Assembly: GCF_020164785.1 (NCBI RefSeq)
Contig: NZ_JAIUGX010000001.1
Span: 372,001 to 436,000 of the forward strand
Direction: 5' to 3'
Origin: Mesorhizobium sp. ES1-1
Lineage (GTDB): Bacteria > Pseudomonadota > Alphaproteobacteria > Rhizobiales > Rhizobiaceae
DNA length: 64,000 nt
The notes beneath the pieces were generated by a model. It was not told where the DNA came from, searched no databases, and was given only the letters and a program-made list of their open reading frames with translations. The position numbers and the translations under genes are program-made. Each line of letters opens with the position of its first letter. Within the stretch, counting starts at the first letter, position 1. Of this stretch, positions 52,833 through 62,060 are shown piece after piece.

Positions 52833-53786
52833 TCAGTTGGGCAATGACATTCCGGTGACCCCTGCCCGCGCGGGTCGCGTCTGACGCTTGAACTCGAAGC
52901 CGATATGAACCAGCAGCGCCGTTACCACCACCGCTCCGCCGATGATGGTGCGTCCCGACGGCACCTCGGAATGGATCAGCCAAACCCATATGGGTCCAAG
53001 GATCGGCTCGAACGTTCCGAGCAGCGCTGCGATCGCCGCGGGGATCAGTCGCGCTCCGGTGGCGAAGAACGCGAGGCCCATGCCGAGATTGAGTACGCCG
53101 AATGCAAAGAGGAACCCCATGTCGCTGACCGAAACCGTGAAGGTCGAGGCCTGCGATAGGGCAAGCCCTGCAGCCAGGACGGTTCCCAGACAGGTCGCCG
53201 GGGTCATGCGCACGCTGGAGAACCGCCGGGTGATGACGGTGGCGACCGAGAACATCAACGCGATCAGCAAAGCCAGTCCGTCGCCGATCGGCGATACGGT
53301 GCCGTCCAGTGATTCCGAGACCATTATGGCGACGCCGGTTATGACCGCGGCGATCGCCAGCCATGTTGCGACACCGACCCTTTCGCGAAACAAAGCCCAA
53401 GCAAACAACGCCGCCAGCAGCGGCACGCCCGCCTGCATCAGCAATATGTTGGCAACGGTCGTATAGGCGAGCGCCACGACGAAGGCGGTCGATGCGGTGG
53501 CAAAGCAGGCGCCGACGGCAAGGCCGGGCAGGCCCATATCGCGGAACAATCTCAGAGTGCCGCGCCAGCCGTCGCGCCAGATCATGAAGCAGACCAGGAA
53601 GGCGGCTGCCCAGACGGAGCGCCAGAAAATAATTGTCCAACTGTCGCCGATGGCGATGAAGCGGGCGATGGTGCCGCCGAAACTCCACATCAGAGCCGAC
53701 AGGAAGACCAGCAGGAAGCCGATGCGTTCCTCCCGCAACGGGACTGTGGATGGTAAAATGATCGGCGGCGATGCGGTGTCGGTCAT
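52833..53786 (-). CDS. EamA/DMT-family transporter
   Basis: A 317-residue membrane protein with ten hydrophobic segments in two EamA repeats: LVFLSALMWSFGGTIARFIA and IIFWRSVWAAAFLVCFMIW in the first, GLALLIALMFSVATVITRRF and FLFAFGVLNLGMGLAFFATG in the second, with FEPILGPIWVWLIHSEVPS as the repeat end. Members export amino acids, nucleosides or metabolites; the substrate is unknown. The start MTDTASPPIILPS precedes the first span closely. It lies between the polyamine importer and the ScfR-type regulator. Confidence 0.88.
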   Translation of the reverse strand: MTDTASPPIILPSTVPLREERIGFLLVFLSALMWSFGGTIARFIAIGDSWTIIFWRSVWAAAFLVCFMIWRDGWRGTLRLFRDMGLPGLAVGACFATASTAFVVALAYTTVANILLMQAGVPLLAALFAWALFRERVGVATWLAIAAVITGVAIMVSESLDGTVSPIGDGLALLIALMFSVATVITRRFSSVRMTPATCLGTVLAAGLALSQASTFTVSVSDMGFLFAFGVLNLGMGLAFFATGARLIPAAIAALLGTFEPILGPIWVWLIHSEVPSGRTIIGGAVVVTALLVHIGFEFKRQTRPARAGVTGMSLPN

Positions 53787-53932
53787 GGGCGCGACTGTCG
53801 AGCTTTTGTGGACGGGACGATGCGCGAGGGACGACAAAAAGATGCCCTGTTCGCGTAACGCAAAGACGTTTGCCGGGCCTGAGCCAGAGCGCGTCGGCAA
53901 TGGTGGCAGATTGGCCCGCTTGTCGTTTGCCG

Positions 53933-55381
53933 TTACTGGAAGTCGAAGGCGCTAAGTCCCGTCGCCATTTCGTCGAGGCCAAGAGGCCGCGTCACAGGCG
54001 GTTCGGCGCGCGCCAGGCAGCCGACACGTTCGCATAGCCGGCAGACCGGTCCGATCAGTGTGACCGAGGCAGCGCCCAATCCCGTCTTCGCCGACGCAGC
54101 AATGCCTGGCAGTGCCGCGCCGTAGACGACATCGTCACGAAAGCCGATATCGCAGCCGAGCAGCAGCGCCGTGCGACGCGGACGCTCCGAAAACGCCCCT
54201 TGAGGTCCTTCCAACGTGCGTGCGATGCAGAGGAAGCGGGCGCCGTCGGGCATCTCGACGGCGTCGACGAAAATCTGGCCCGGCTGGGTAAAGGCGAAAT
54301 AGACCGGCAGTTTGGGACAGGCGCCACCGAAGCGACTTTGCGGAAAGCCCTCGCTTCCAACCTTGCGGAAACGATTGCCGGCATTGTCGACCTCCAGCAA
54401 GAAGAACGGCACGCCCGTCGAGCCCTGGCGGCGTAGCATGGTAAGCCGGTTCGCCGCCTGCTCGAAAGAGACGCCGAAGCGCGAACGCAAGACGTCGATG
54501 TCGTATCGGGCGCGGACGGCTGCCGCTAGAAACGCCTGATACGGCATCATCACGGCGTGCGCCGCATAGCGGCCGAGTTCGAAACGGGCGAGACGGCGGG
54601 CCTCGTCCGTGGTCAGCCCGAGCGCCTGGATCTCGCCGGCGATCGCGACCGTCATGCGGATCAGGCACGCTTCCATTGCCACTTCGCGCAACTGGTCGAA
54701 GGGCGACAGGCGTTCCGACAGGAACAGGCGTTGCGAATGGCGGTCATAGCGGCGGCGCCAGTTCGGCATGGTCGATACCGGCAGCACCTTGACCACGATG
54801 CCATATTCGCGTTTCAGCCATGCTTTCAGGGCGCCGAACAGGTCGTCGCCGGGATCAAGGACCGAGGTGAACGCCTCGGCCTCCTCCTCAAGAGCGGGGA
54901 AATGGTTGGGCCTGCGCTCGAGGACCTGGTGCACCTCGTCGATCGGCAGGCGGGCGCCGGCAAGCGCAGTCGCCCTGCCCTCGCGCGCCAGAAGTTGGTT
55001 GAGGTCGGACAGCCGCTCGGCCTGCTCGCGATAGGCGCGAAACAGTTTTATCATCGCCGCGGACGCATTCGGTGCTGCTTCCGCAAGCTCGATCAGTTCC
55101 TGGTCTCCGGGCAACTCGCCGACCAGGAGGGGATCGCCGAACACCTCTTTCAGGGCAGCGACAGCACTCCTTGCCTCGCCTTGCAATTCGTGCGGATCGA
55201 CCTTGTAGATGGACGCCAGCCTGAGGATCAGCTGGACCGTCAACGGACGCTGGTTGCGCTCGATCAGGTTGAGGTAGGACGGAGAGATCCCGAGGCCTTC
55301 GGCCATAGCCGTCTGGGTCAGACCCTTGGCGTTTCGGATGCGGCGGATACGCGGCCCGGCAAAGATCTTCTGGTCAGCCAT
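53933..55381 (-). CDS. XRE-family short-chain fatty acyl regulator (RamB/ScfR type)
   Basis: A 482-residue regulator. The N-terminal helix-turn-helix reads RIRRIRNAKGLTQTAMAEGL, GISPSYLNLIERNQRPLTVQ. A middle IrrE/ImmA-like peptidase-related segment (around YDRHSQRLFLSERLSPFDQL) lacks the HExxH zinc motif. A C-terminal DUF2083-type domain contains cysteines in CRLCERVGCLARAEPP. The family includes RamB of Corynebacterium and Paracoccus, which control glyoxylate-cycle genes in response to acyl-CoA. Divergence from aceA across 239 bases strongly suggests it regulates isocitrate lyase. The start MADQKIFAGPRIR fits the family. Confidence 0.9.
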   Translation of the reverse strand: MADQKIFAGPRIRRIRNAKGLTQTAMAEGLGISPSYLNLIERNQRPLTVQLILRLASIYKVDPHELQGEARSAVAALKEVFGDPLLVGELPGDQELIELAEAAPNASAAMIKLFRAYREQAERLSDLNQLLAREGRATALAGARLPIDEVHQVLERRPNHFPALEEEAEAFTSVLDPGDDLFGALKAWLKREYGIVVKVLPVSTMPNWRRRYDRHSQRLFLSERLSPFDQLREVAMEACLIRMTVAIAGEIQALGLTTDEARRLARFELGRYAAHAVMMPYQAFLAAAVRARYDIDVLRSRFGVSFEQAANRLTMLRRQGSTGVPFFLLEVDNAGNRFRKVGSEGFPQSRFGGACPKLPVYFAFTQPGQIFVDAVEMPDGARFLCIARTLEGPQGAFSERPRRTALLLGCDIGFRDDVVYGAALPGIAASAKTGLGAASVTLIGPVCRLCERVGCLARAEPPVTRPLGLDEMATGLSAFDFQ

Positions 55382-55435
55382 CGACAGCCGTTGACAGGAT
55401 TTTACATGACATTGGGAGAGCGGGTTCCATCCCTC

Positions 55436-55455
55436 ACTTGACAATTGTTACAAGT
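55436..55455. promoter_or_regulatory. Palindromic candidate operator in the regulator-aceA intergenic region
   Basis: A central palindrome ACAATTGT is flanked by ACTTG on the left and CAAGT on the right, with TA extra on the right side. It lies 54 bases upstream of the regulator ATG and 166 bases upstream of the aceA ATG. The sequence is AT-rich against its surroundings. Binding by the adjacent RamB/ScfR-type protein is inferred from position. Confidence 0.45.
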
Positions 55456-55620
55456 TTACAGCCAGCCTCCGTCAAAGGCAATACAGGTTTGCTCTTATAT
55501 CCCAATGGATTTGTTGAATTTTCTGGTTCGCTTCGCGTTGTCGTGTAAATCTCGTCACATACAAAGGACACCGCAGGTGGTTGCCCGAATAGCGCCCAGA
55601 CAAATCGGAGAAGAGAGAGC

Positions 55621-56910
55621 ATGACCGACTTTTACAACCTTGTTCCATCGGCACCGCAAGGTCGCTTCGACGGCGTTGAGCGGCCCTATTCGCCGACGGA
55701 TGTGAGGCGGCTGCGCGGTTCGGTGCAGATACGCCAGAGCCTTGCCGAAATGGGTGCCAACCGGTTGTGGAAGCTCATCCACGAGGAGGACTTTGTCAAC
55801 GCTCTCGGCGCCATGTCCGGCAACCAGGCGATGCAGCAGGTGCGTGCCGGGCTCAAGGCGATCTACCTGTCGGGCTGGCAGGTCGCCGCCGATGCCAACA
55901 CCGCCTCGGCGATGTATCCGGACCAGTCGCTCTATCCGGCCAATGCGGCGCCCGAACTCGTCAAGCGCATCAACCGCACACTGCAGCGTGCCGACCAGAT
56001 CGAAATGTCCGAAGGCAACGGGTTGTCGGTCGAGACCTGGTTCGCGCCTATTGTCGCCGATGCCGAAGCCGGCTTCGGCGGGCCGCTGAACGCCTTCGAG
56101 ATCATGAAGGCGTTCATCGAGGCAGGCGCCGCCGGCGTCCATTACGAGGACCAGCTCGCGTCGGAAAAGAAGTGCGGCCATCTTGGCGGCAAGGTGCTGA
56201 TCCCGACCGCGGCGCATATCCGCAACCTCAACGCCGCGCGCCTGGCGGCGGATGTGATGGGCACGGCTACCCTGGTCATCGCCCGCACCGACGCGGAAGC
56301 CGCGAAGCTGCTGACCTCCGACATCGACGAACGCGACCAGCCTTTCGTCGACTACGACGCCGGGCGCACCGTGGAAGGTTTCTATCACGTCAGGAACGGC
56401 ATCGATCCCTGCATTGCCCGGGCCATCGCCTATGCGCCTTTCGCGGACCTGATCTGGTGCGAGACCTCGAAGCCGGATCTCGCACAGGCGAGGAAATTCG
56501 CCGAGGGCGTGCGCCGGCGTCACCCCGACAAGCTGCTCGCTTACAATTGTTCACCGTCGTTCAACTGGAAGAAGAACCTCGATGACGCCACGATCGCCAA
56601 ATTCCAGAGGGAGCTCGGAGCGATGGGCTACAAGTTCCAATTCATCACGCTGGCCGGCTTCCATCAGCTCAATCACGGGATGTTCGAACTCGCCCGAGGC
56701 TACAAGGCACGCCAGATGAGTGCCTATTCCGAGTTGCAGGAGGCGGAATTCGCGGCGGAGACCAATGGCTACACCGCGACCAAGCACCAGCGAGAGGTGG
56801 GCACCGGCTATTTCGACGCGGTGTCGATGGCGATCACTGGCGGACAATCGTCAACCACCGCAATGCATGAATCGACCGAGCACGCACAGTTCAGGCCGGC
56901 CGCGGAATAG
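55621..56910 (+). CDS. aceA: Isocitrate lyase
   Basis: A 429-residue enzyme that splits isocitrate into succinate and glyoxylate, the first step of the glyoxylate bypass used on acetate and fatty acids. The catalytic motif is [10 protein letters not shown] with Cys185; [60 protein letters not shown] and [20 protein letters not shown] are all family-specific. Length is the common bacterial size. GGAGAAGAG precedes the ATG. It is divergent from the RamB/ScfR-type regulator; malate synthase is not in the window. Confidence 0.96.
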   Translation: MTDFYNLVPSAPQGRFDGVERPYSPTDVRRLRGSVQIRQSLAEMGANRLWKLIHEEDFVNALGAMSGNQAMQQVRAGLKAIYLSGWQVAADANTASAMYPDQSLYPANAAPELVKRINRTLQRADQIEMSEGNGLSVETWFAPIVADAEAGFGGPLNAFEIMKAFIEAGAAGVHYEDQLASEKKCGHLGGKVLIPTAAHIRNLNAARLAADVMGTATLVIARTDAEAAKLLTSDIDERDQPFVDYDAGRTVEGFYHVRNGIDPCIARAIAYAPFADLIWCETSKPDLAQARKFAEGVRRRHPDKLLAYNCSPSFNWKKNLDDATIAKFQRELGAMGYKFQFITLAGFHQLNHGMFELARGYKARQMSAYSELQEAEFAAETNGYTATKHQREVGTGYFDAVSMAITGGQSSTTAMHESTEHAQFRPAAE

Positions 56911-56967
56911 CCAACAGAAGACCACAGAGGGAACGCCCAACAGGGCTCGATAGTAAGGAGAAGAACA

Positions 56968-57213
56968 ATGGCATCGATCAGCCGGGTCAAGGAACGCGCC
57001 GAGGAACAATCCTCGACGATGAGCGGCGACCAGCAGGCGACAATCCGCATGCTGGCCAATGATTTGCACCGCCTCAACCAATCGGTGATGAAGGCGGTCG
57101 AGGCCGGCGTTTCCGTCGAACTCGTGCGCTCGGCGCGGCATCATGGCGGCGATGGCAATTGGGGCGATCTCCTGATCCCGGTGATCGTCACGCAACACGG
57201 CCAGGCTGATTGA
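56968..57213 (+). CDS. Small conserved protein downstream of aceA
   Basis: An 81-residue helical protein: MASISRVKERAEEQSSTMSG, then IRMLANDLHRLNQSVMKAVE and AGVSVELVRSARHHGGDGNW. I recall similar small proteins after aceA in other rhizobia but know no function. AAGGAG lies nine bases before the ATG, and it follows aceA by 57 bases, so the two are probably co-transcribed. A hairpin follows. Confidence 0.75.
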   Translation: MASISRVKERAEEQSSTMSGDQQATIRMLANDLHRLNQSVMKAVEAGVSVELVRSARHHGGDGNWGDLLIPVIVTQHGQAD

Positions 57214-57222
57214 AGGCAGCGC

Positions 57223-57247
57223 AACCGGCCCGTTCAGCCGGCCGGTT
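57223..57247 (+). terminator. Hairpin after the aceA unit
   Basis: An 8-bp stem AACCGGCC/GGCCGGTT with a 9-base loop starts 10 bases after the small gene's stop. The following CCGCAAG is not U-rich, so the terminator function is uncertain. Confidence 0.45.
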
Positions 57248-57393
57248 CCGCAAGCCGGTCAATTACTTTTCACGGCCATCTATGTAGACAGTTCAGTACA
57301 GTAGTAATGCCCGAATTCGCCACCAGCCAGAAGCGTTTCGGCGGCTTTATTTCAACTTGACACAGACCCCAATCTCACGCCAATTGCTGCAAG

Positions 57394-57414
57394 ATTTCAA
57401 CTCTGCATTGAAAT
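57394..57414. promoter_or_regulatory. Perfect inverted repeat upstream of the receiver-like gene
   Basis: ATTTCAA, seven bases, TTGAAAT; the right arm ends 32 bases before the ATG at 57447. A further ATTTCAAC half-site lies at 57349-57356, next to a TTGACA that could be a -35 element. The arrangement suits a dimeric repressor site or a leader hairpin. Confidence 0.45.
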
Positions 57415-57446
57415 AGGGGCGAACTCTTGGCCGGCTTGGGTGGGCA

Positions 57447-57890
57447 GTGAATCGCGAGGATGGGGATCCAAAGCATTTGACCGTGGTGGGCCGCGACCCG
57501 GGCCTCGAGGCCCCCCGTGATGCCTCCCAGGTTCTTGTCGTGGGGCGATCGCCAATCAATCGCGTCGTAATTTCCAAGATCGTTGAGCGATCCGGACTCA
57601 AGCCTATCTCGGAGTCACCCGACACAGCTGCGAAAGCCTTGCGAGCCTTGGTGCCGGGCGCCATCATCCTTGACGGCGGCGCCGACAACAAGGACTGCGA
57701 CAACCTGCTTCCCAGCATCGATGCCTTGCGGCGTGCTTCGGGAAAATCGCTCCTCCCGGTAATCCTCCTCTCGACAAAGACCGGGACGCCGCAAAGCCTG
57801 GACCTGTCGAATATCGTCGACGCCGTGGTCGCCAAGCCAATCACACCCGAAAGACTGCAGCCCGTGATCGATCGCCTGACCAATCGATAG
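57447..57890 (+). CDS. Receiver-like domain protein
   Basis: A 147-residue protein whose residues about 26-145 follow a response-regulator receiver: QVLVVGRSPINRVVISKIVE, IILDGGADNKDCDNL (possible phospho-acceptor Asp), LLPVILLSTKT and VVAKPITPERLQPVIDRL (Lys-Pro). The acidic pair after the first strand is replaced by GRS, so normal phosphotransfer is doubtful. No output domain is present. The first 25 residues are polar and probably unstructured. It is the second degenerate receiver in the window and stands alone. Confidence 0.75.
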   Translation: MNREDGDPKHLTVVGRDPGLEAPRDASQVLVVGRSPINRVVISKIVERSGLKPISESPDTAAKALRALVPGAIILDGGADNKDCDNLLPSIDALRRASGKSLLPVILLSTKTGTPQSLDLSNIVDAVVAKPITPERLQPVIDRLTNR

Positions 57891-57971
57891 TCTGGCGCCA
57901 TTCAGGCCAGTTGAAGACAACTCGGCGATGGTCCTTCCGCGAGAGCGTGGAACAAGCTGCCCAACTCGGAC

Positions 57972-58679
57972 TCAGCCGGGGTTCGTGATGGCCTCGATCA
58001 GTCCGGGCAATTGTCCGAGATCGGATATCTGCCGGAATCTCGGGGCCGTTACCGGCGCCTCGACATGTTCGAGCACCCATGTCAGTTCGTGCGGGACATG
58101 GACACCCCACCCGCCGGCCTCGATGGCAGGGACGACGTCGGACTTCAGCGAGTTGCCGACCATCATGCTTCTCGCCGCTCCGTCGCCATGCCGGCTGAAC
58201 ACACGGGCATAGGTGGCTGCGTTCTTGTCACTGACGATCTCGACCGCGTCGAACAGATCACCGAGGCCGGAGCCGGCCAGCTTTCGCTCCTGGTCGAAGA
58301 GATCGCCCTTGGTGATCAGCACGAGGCGGTATGCCCCGGCGAGCCTCTCCACCGTTTCGCGCGCATGCGGCAAGGGCTCGATCGGATGGCTGAGCATATC
58401 GCGGCCGGCATCGAGGATTTCGGATATGACCGAGCCCGGAACTCGGCCCTGCGTCACCTCGATCGCCGTTTCGATCATCGACAGCGTAAACCCCTTGATG
58501 CCGAAACCGTAGACAGCAAGATTGCGCCTCTCCGCCTCCAGCAATCGTGCCGAAATGTCTCCCGCATCGGCATGATCGGCAAGCATGGTCGCGAACCGCT
58601 TCTCGGTCATGCGGAAGAACTGCTCGTTCTGCCAGAGCGTGTCGTCGGCATCGAAGCCGATCGTGGTGAGGGATTGCAT
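57972..58679 (-). CDS. HAD-superfamily hydrolase
   Basis: A 235-residue HAD protein. Motif I reads IGFDADDTLWQNEQFF (Asp nucleophile and second Asp), motif II LVLITKGD near residue 113, and motif IV MMVGNSLKSDVVPAIEAGGW. The DADDTLW form is typical of a YjjG/phosphoglycolate-phosphatase-like subgroup. The substrate is unknown. MQSLTTIGFD was chosen as start because GGGAG lies 6 bases before it; an ATG 15 bases upstream is possible. Confidence 0.86.
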   Translation of the reverse strand: MQSLTTIGFDADDTLWQNEQFFRMTEKRFATMLADHADAGDISARLLEAERRNLAVYGFGIKGFTLSMIETAIEVTQGRVPGSVISEILDAGRDMLSHPIEPLPHARETVERLAGAYRLVLITKGDLFDQERKLAGSGLGDLFDAVEIVSDKNAATYARVFSRHGDGAARSMMVGNSLKSDVVPAIEAGGWGVHVPHELTWVLEHVEAPVTAPRFRQISDLGQLPGLIEAITNPG

Positions 58680-58913
58680 GATATCTCCCGTCATGACGGT
58701 GCCGTGGACGTCGTTATCAGGCGCTGGCAGCAAGAGGAATATGTGATGTGAAGCGAGGTGCCGAAACCAGTTCCTGGAAGTCGCCCTTGAGCGGCTTCTG
58801 CCGAGCTCGCAAGAGCGCGCGCCGACCGAGGTAATCGCCTGGATCCTCGGGCCTGCTCTTTGCTTTCATGACCCGCAGCGGCTATACTCCGAAATCCGCA
58901 ACCAATCTGGTGA

Positions 58914-60350
58914 ATGATGCCGCCTGCAAAAAAGGAAGTCCGTCCGTCGAGCCGCGGAGGACGCGCCCGCACGCCTGCCTTCGTGAAAAATCTACGTGGC
59001 GTGAAGAACTGGAAAGAAGTCAGCGAATGGCTGGAATGGCGCGGCATCGAGGACATTGAGTGCATCACGCCCGATCAGGCCGGCGTCGCGCGCGGCAAGA
59101 TGATGCCGTCCAAGAAATTCACGTCAAACACCTCGCTGGCATTGCCCTCGGCTGTCTTCATGACGACGATTTCCGGCGGCTATCCGGAGGATGGCAACGG
59201 CTTTCACTATCCCGAGGATGACGGCGACCTCAAACTGATGCCGGACCTGTCGACATTGACGGTCGTGCCGTGGGAGGAAGATCCAACGGCCGCCGTCATC
59301 TGCGACCTCGTCCACCAGGATGGCCGTTCGGTGGAGTTCACGCCGCGCAATGTCTTGAAACGCGTGCTGGCCGCTTACGACAAGCGCGGGCTAAGGCCGG
59401 TGGTGGCGCCGGAGATCGAATTCTACCTGGTGCGCAAGAACCCGGATCCGGATTACCCGCTCACGCCGCCTGTCGGCCGGTCCGGGCGGCCAATCGGCGG
59501 AGGCGCCGGCTATTCGATCGCCGGCGTCAACGAGTTCGACGAACTGATCGACGACATCTATCATTTCTCCGAAAGTCAGGGCCTCGAGATCGACACGCTC
59601 ATCCACGAGGAGGGCGCCGGCCAGCTCGAGATCAATCTGCGCCATGGCGATCCTATCGAGCTCGCGGACCAGGTATTCATGTTCAAGCGCACCATTCGCG
59701 AGGCGGCGCTCAAGCACGAAATCTATGCCACCTTCATGGCCAAGCCGATCCAGGGGCAACCCGGCTCAGCCATGCATATCCATCAGTCGATCATCGACAA
59801 GAAGACCGGCCAGAACATCTTTTCGGCCGAGGACGGATCGGAAACCGAGGCGTTCTTCCATTTTATCGGCGGCATGCAGAAGCATGTGCCGAACTCGCTG
59901 GTGATGTTCGCGCCCTACGTCAATTCCTACCGCCGGCTGACGCAGTCGGCCTCCGCGCCGGTGAACAACAAATGGGGCTATGACAACCGCACGACGGCGT
60001 TTCGCGTGCCGCGTTCCGATCCCGCGGCACGCCGAGTCGAGAACCGCATCCCCTCATCCGACGCCAATCCCTATCTGGCGCTCGCCGCCTCGCTTGCCTG
60101 CGGTCTGATCGGCATCACCAACAAGATCAAGGCGGAGCCTCCCGTCCTGACCACCGCCAACGCGCACGAGATCGACCTGCCGCGCAGCCTCCTTGAAGCC
60201 GTTGACCTGTTCGAGGCCGACGAGGAACTCTGCGCGCTGCTGGGCAAGTCCTTCGCGGCCACCTACGCGGCGATCAAACGGGCGGAGTTCGAGACCTTCA
60301 TGGAAGTGATCAGCCCGTGGGAGAGGGAATATCTATTGTTGAATGTTTGA
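58914..60350 (+). CDS. puuA: Glutamine synthetase family protein, likely gamma-glutamylputrescine synthetase
   Basis: A 478-residue GS-fold ligase. It has the beta-grasp N-terminus (ECITPDQAGVARGKMMPSKK), the catalytic core with VAPEIEFYLV, the Glu ligands in EEGAGQLEINLRHGDPIELA, HIHQS in GSAMHIHQSIIDKKTGQNIF and the ATP/glutamate loop NRTTAFRVPRSDPAARRVEN. Lack of the GlnA adenylylation site and partnership with a PuuB-like oxidase 115 bases downstream point to gamma-glutamylation of putrescine or a related amine. The substrate is inferred from context. A second in-frame ATG lies 3 bases on. Confidence 0.85.
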   Translation: MMPPAKKEVRPSSRGGRARTPAFVKNLRGVKNWKEVSEWLEWRGIEDIECITPDQAGVARGKMMPSKKFTSNTSLALPSAVFMTTISGGYPEDGNGFHYPEDDGDLKLMPDLSTLTVVPWEEDPTAAVICDLVHQDGRSVEFTPRNVLKRVLAAYDKRGLRPVVAPEIEFYLVRKNPDPDYPLTPPVGRSGRPIGGGAGYSIAGVNEFDELIDDIYHFSESQGLEIDTLIHEEGAGQLEINLRHGDPIELADQVFMFKRTIREAALKHEIYATFMAKPIQGQPGSAMHIHQSIIDKKTGQNIFSAEDGSETEAFFHFIGGMQKHVPNSLVMFAPYVNSYRRLTQSASAPVNNKWGYDNRTTAFRVPRSDPAARRVENRIPSSDANPYLALAASLACGLIGITNKIKAEPPVLTTANAHEIDLPRSLLEAVDLFEADEELCALLGKSFAATYAAIKRAEFETFMEVISPWEREYLLLNV

Positions 60351-60465
60351 GTGAGTGAGTAGTGGGTAGTTTTTAGCGATACCCATCGCGACTCGGAGCA
60401 ATATCCGCCCTCACGATTCACTACTTCCTACCGACTCTCCATCCGATCCGAGTGTTCGCAATACC

Positions 60466-61752
60466 ATGCCTTACCAGTCCCCCATCTCCCCCGGCCGTTC
60501 CTGGTACGAGGACACTTCCGGGCCACGACCCGAATATCCCCCGCTTGACGGTGACCGGACATGCGACGTCATCGTCATCGGCGGCGGCTTTACCGGGCTG
60601 TCGGCGGCCGCGCACCTCGCCAAGGCGGGCAGCAATGTCGTGCTGATCGAGGCGCATCGCCTGGGCGATGGCGCGTCCGGCCGCAATGGCGGGCAGCTGG
60701 GCACCGGCCAGCGGGCCTGGGTGGAGGAACTGGAAGCCGAGTACGGTTTCACCCGCGCCAAGGCGCTGTTCGATCTCGCCGAGGAGGCCAAGGCGCATCT
60801 CATCGAATTCGCCGCCACCAACCAGATCGACATCGATTATGTGCCGGGACAGATGTCCGTGGCGCACAAGCCGCGTTATGTCGATGACTATAAGGCCCAT
60901 GCCGAGATCATGGCGAGCCGGTTCTCCTACCCACATATCTCGTTCATGGATGCGAAGGAGACAGCGGAGCGGCTGGGCTCGGCGCATTATTTCGGCGGAA
61001 CGCGTGACACCGGGACCGGTCACATCCACCCGATGAAGCTGGTGATCGGTACCGCGCGGGTTGCGGCCCAAGCGGGCGCGCAACTGTTCGAAAGGACGCC
61101 ATCGACCGCCATCATGTCCAGCGGCGGCAAGGTGAGGGTTTCGACACCCACAGGCACGGTGTCGGCGCAGAAATGCCTGCTAGCGGCGAACGCCTATGGA
61201 GGCACGCTCGAGCCGGTGAGCGCGGCGCACATCATGCCCATCGGCTCGTTCATCGGTGCCACCGTCCCCCTGGGCTCTGATTCGACGGTGTTGCCAGGGG
61301 GCGAGGCGGTCGACGATTCCCGCTTCGTCGTTCGCTACTTTCGCAGGTCGAAGGACGGGAGGCTGCTGTTCGGCGGACGCGAGATCTATGGCGTCAATGA
61401 CCCCAAGGACATCCACATCCACATCCGCCGCCAAATCACGGAGCTTTACCCGGCATTGAAGGATGTCGAGATCACGCACGGCTGGGGCGGTTATGTCGCT
61501 ATCACCGTTCCGAGGAAGCCATTCGTGCGGGAAGTGATGCCCAACGTTGTTTCCGCTGGCGGCTATTCGGGCCATGGCGTCATGCTTTCGAACTTCTTCG
61601 GCAAGCTTTATGCCGAAACCATTGCAGGCAACCGCGACCGGCTCAAGCTGATCGAGGACCTCAAAATTCCACCGTTCCCCGGCGGCCGGCGCCTGCGCGC
61701 GCCCTTGCTGTTCCTGGCGCTGAACTGGTTTGCGTTGCGCGACAGGATCTAG
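60466..61752 (+). CDS. puuB: FAD-dependent gamma-glutamylputrescine oxidase-like protein
   Basis: A 428-residue DAO-family oxidase. The FAD-binding motif is VIVIGGGFTGLSAAAHLAKA near residue 32, with SGRNGGQLGTGQRAW after it. The substrate domain includes SAHYFGGTRDTGTGHIHPMK and the C-terminal flavin contact HGWGGYVAITVPRKPFV with AGGYSGHGVMLSNFFGK. PuuB oxidises gamma-glutamylputrescine to the aldehyde with release of ammonia and peroxide. Opening residues SWYEDTSGPRPEYPPLDGDR match the PuuB/OrdL group. It follows puuA and probably shares its transcript. Confidence 0.87.
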   Translation: MPYQSPISPGRSWYEDTSGPRPEYPPLDGDRTCDVIVIGGGFTGLSAAAHLAKAGSNVVLIEAHRLGDGASGRNGGQLGTGQRAWVEELEAEYGFTRAKALFDLAEEAKAHLIEFAATNQIDIDYVPGQMSVAHKPRYVDDYKAHAEIMASRFSYPHISFMDAKETAERLGSAHYFGGTRDTGTGHIHPMKLVIGTARVAAQAGAQLFERTPSTAIMSSGGKVRVSTPTGTVSAQKCLLAANAYGGTLEPVSAAHIMPIGSFIGATVPLGSDSTVLPGGEAVDDSRFVVRYFRRSKDGRLLFGGREIYGVNDPKDIHIHIRRQITELYPALKDVEITHGWGGYVAITVPRKPFVREVMPNVVSAGGYSGHGVMLSNFFGKLYAETIAGNRDRLKLIEDLKIPPFPGGRRLRAPLLFLALNWFALRDRI

Positions 61753-62060
61753 TGCATCGCTGTACTACTCGAGTGTAATATTCCTGTAACATTTGTTGCC
61801 GACGCCAGACATTGCGCAATTTCCGGCAAAGGCGCAGACTCGGCCAAGGCGTAGTGCTGCCACAATCGGCGGCGAAAGATGCCGGCCTTGGGCGATCACC
61901 GGGGGAATTTGCGGGCTTGCCCGCTTGGTTTCTTGGGACCGATGCAGATCCGGCACCTCTTCTCGGATGCCCGATCAAGAGAACATCGGCCCGCTTATGG
62001 AGGTGGCAAGAAGTGAGAGAGCCCTTCAGTTTCGGTACGCCGGAACGTCGGCGCTTTGCC

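Noticed and set aside
52555..53982. 475-codon minus-strand frame overlapping the DMT transporter
   Set aside because: It uses another frame across the clear ten-span transporter and has no similarity; the part beyond the transporter is also unrecognised.
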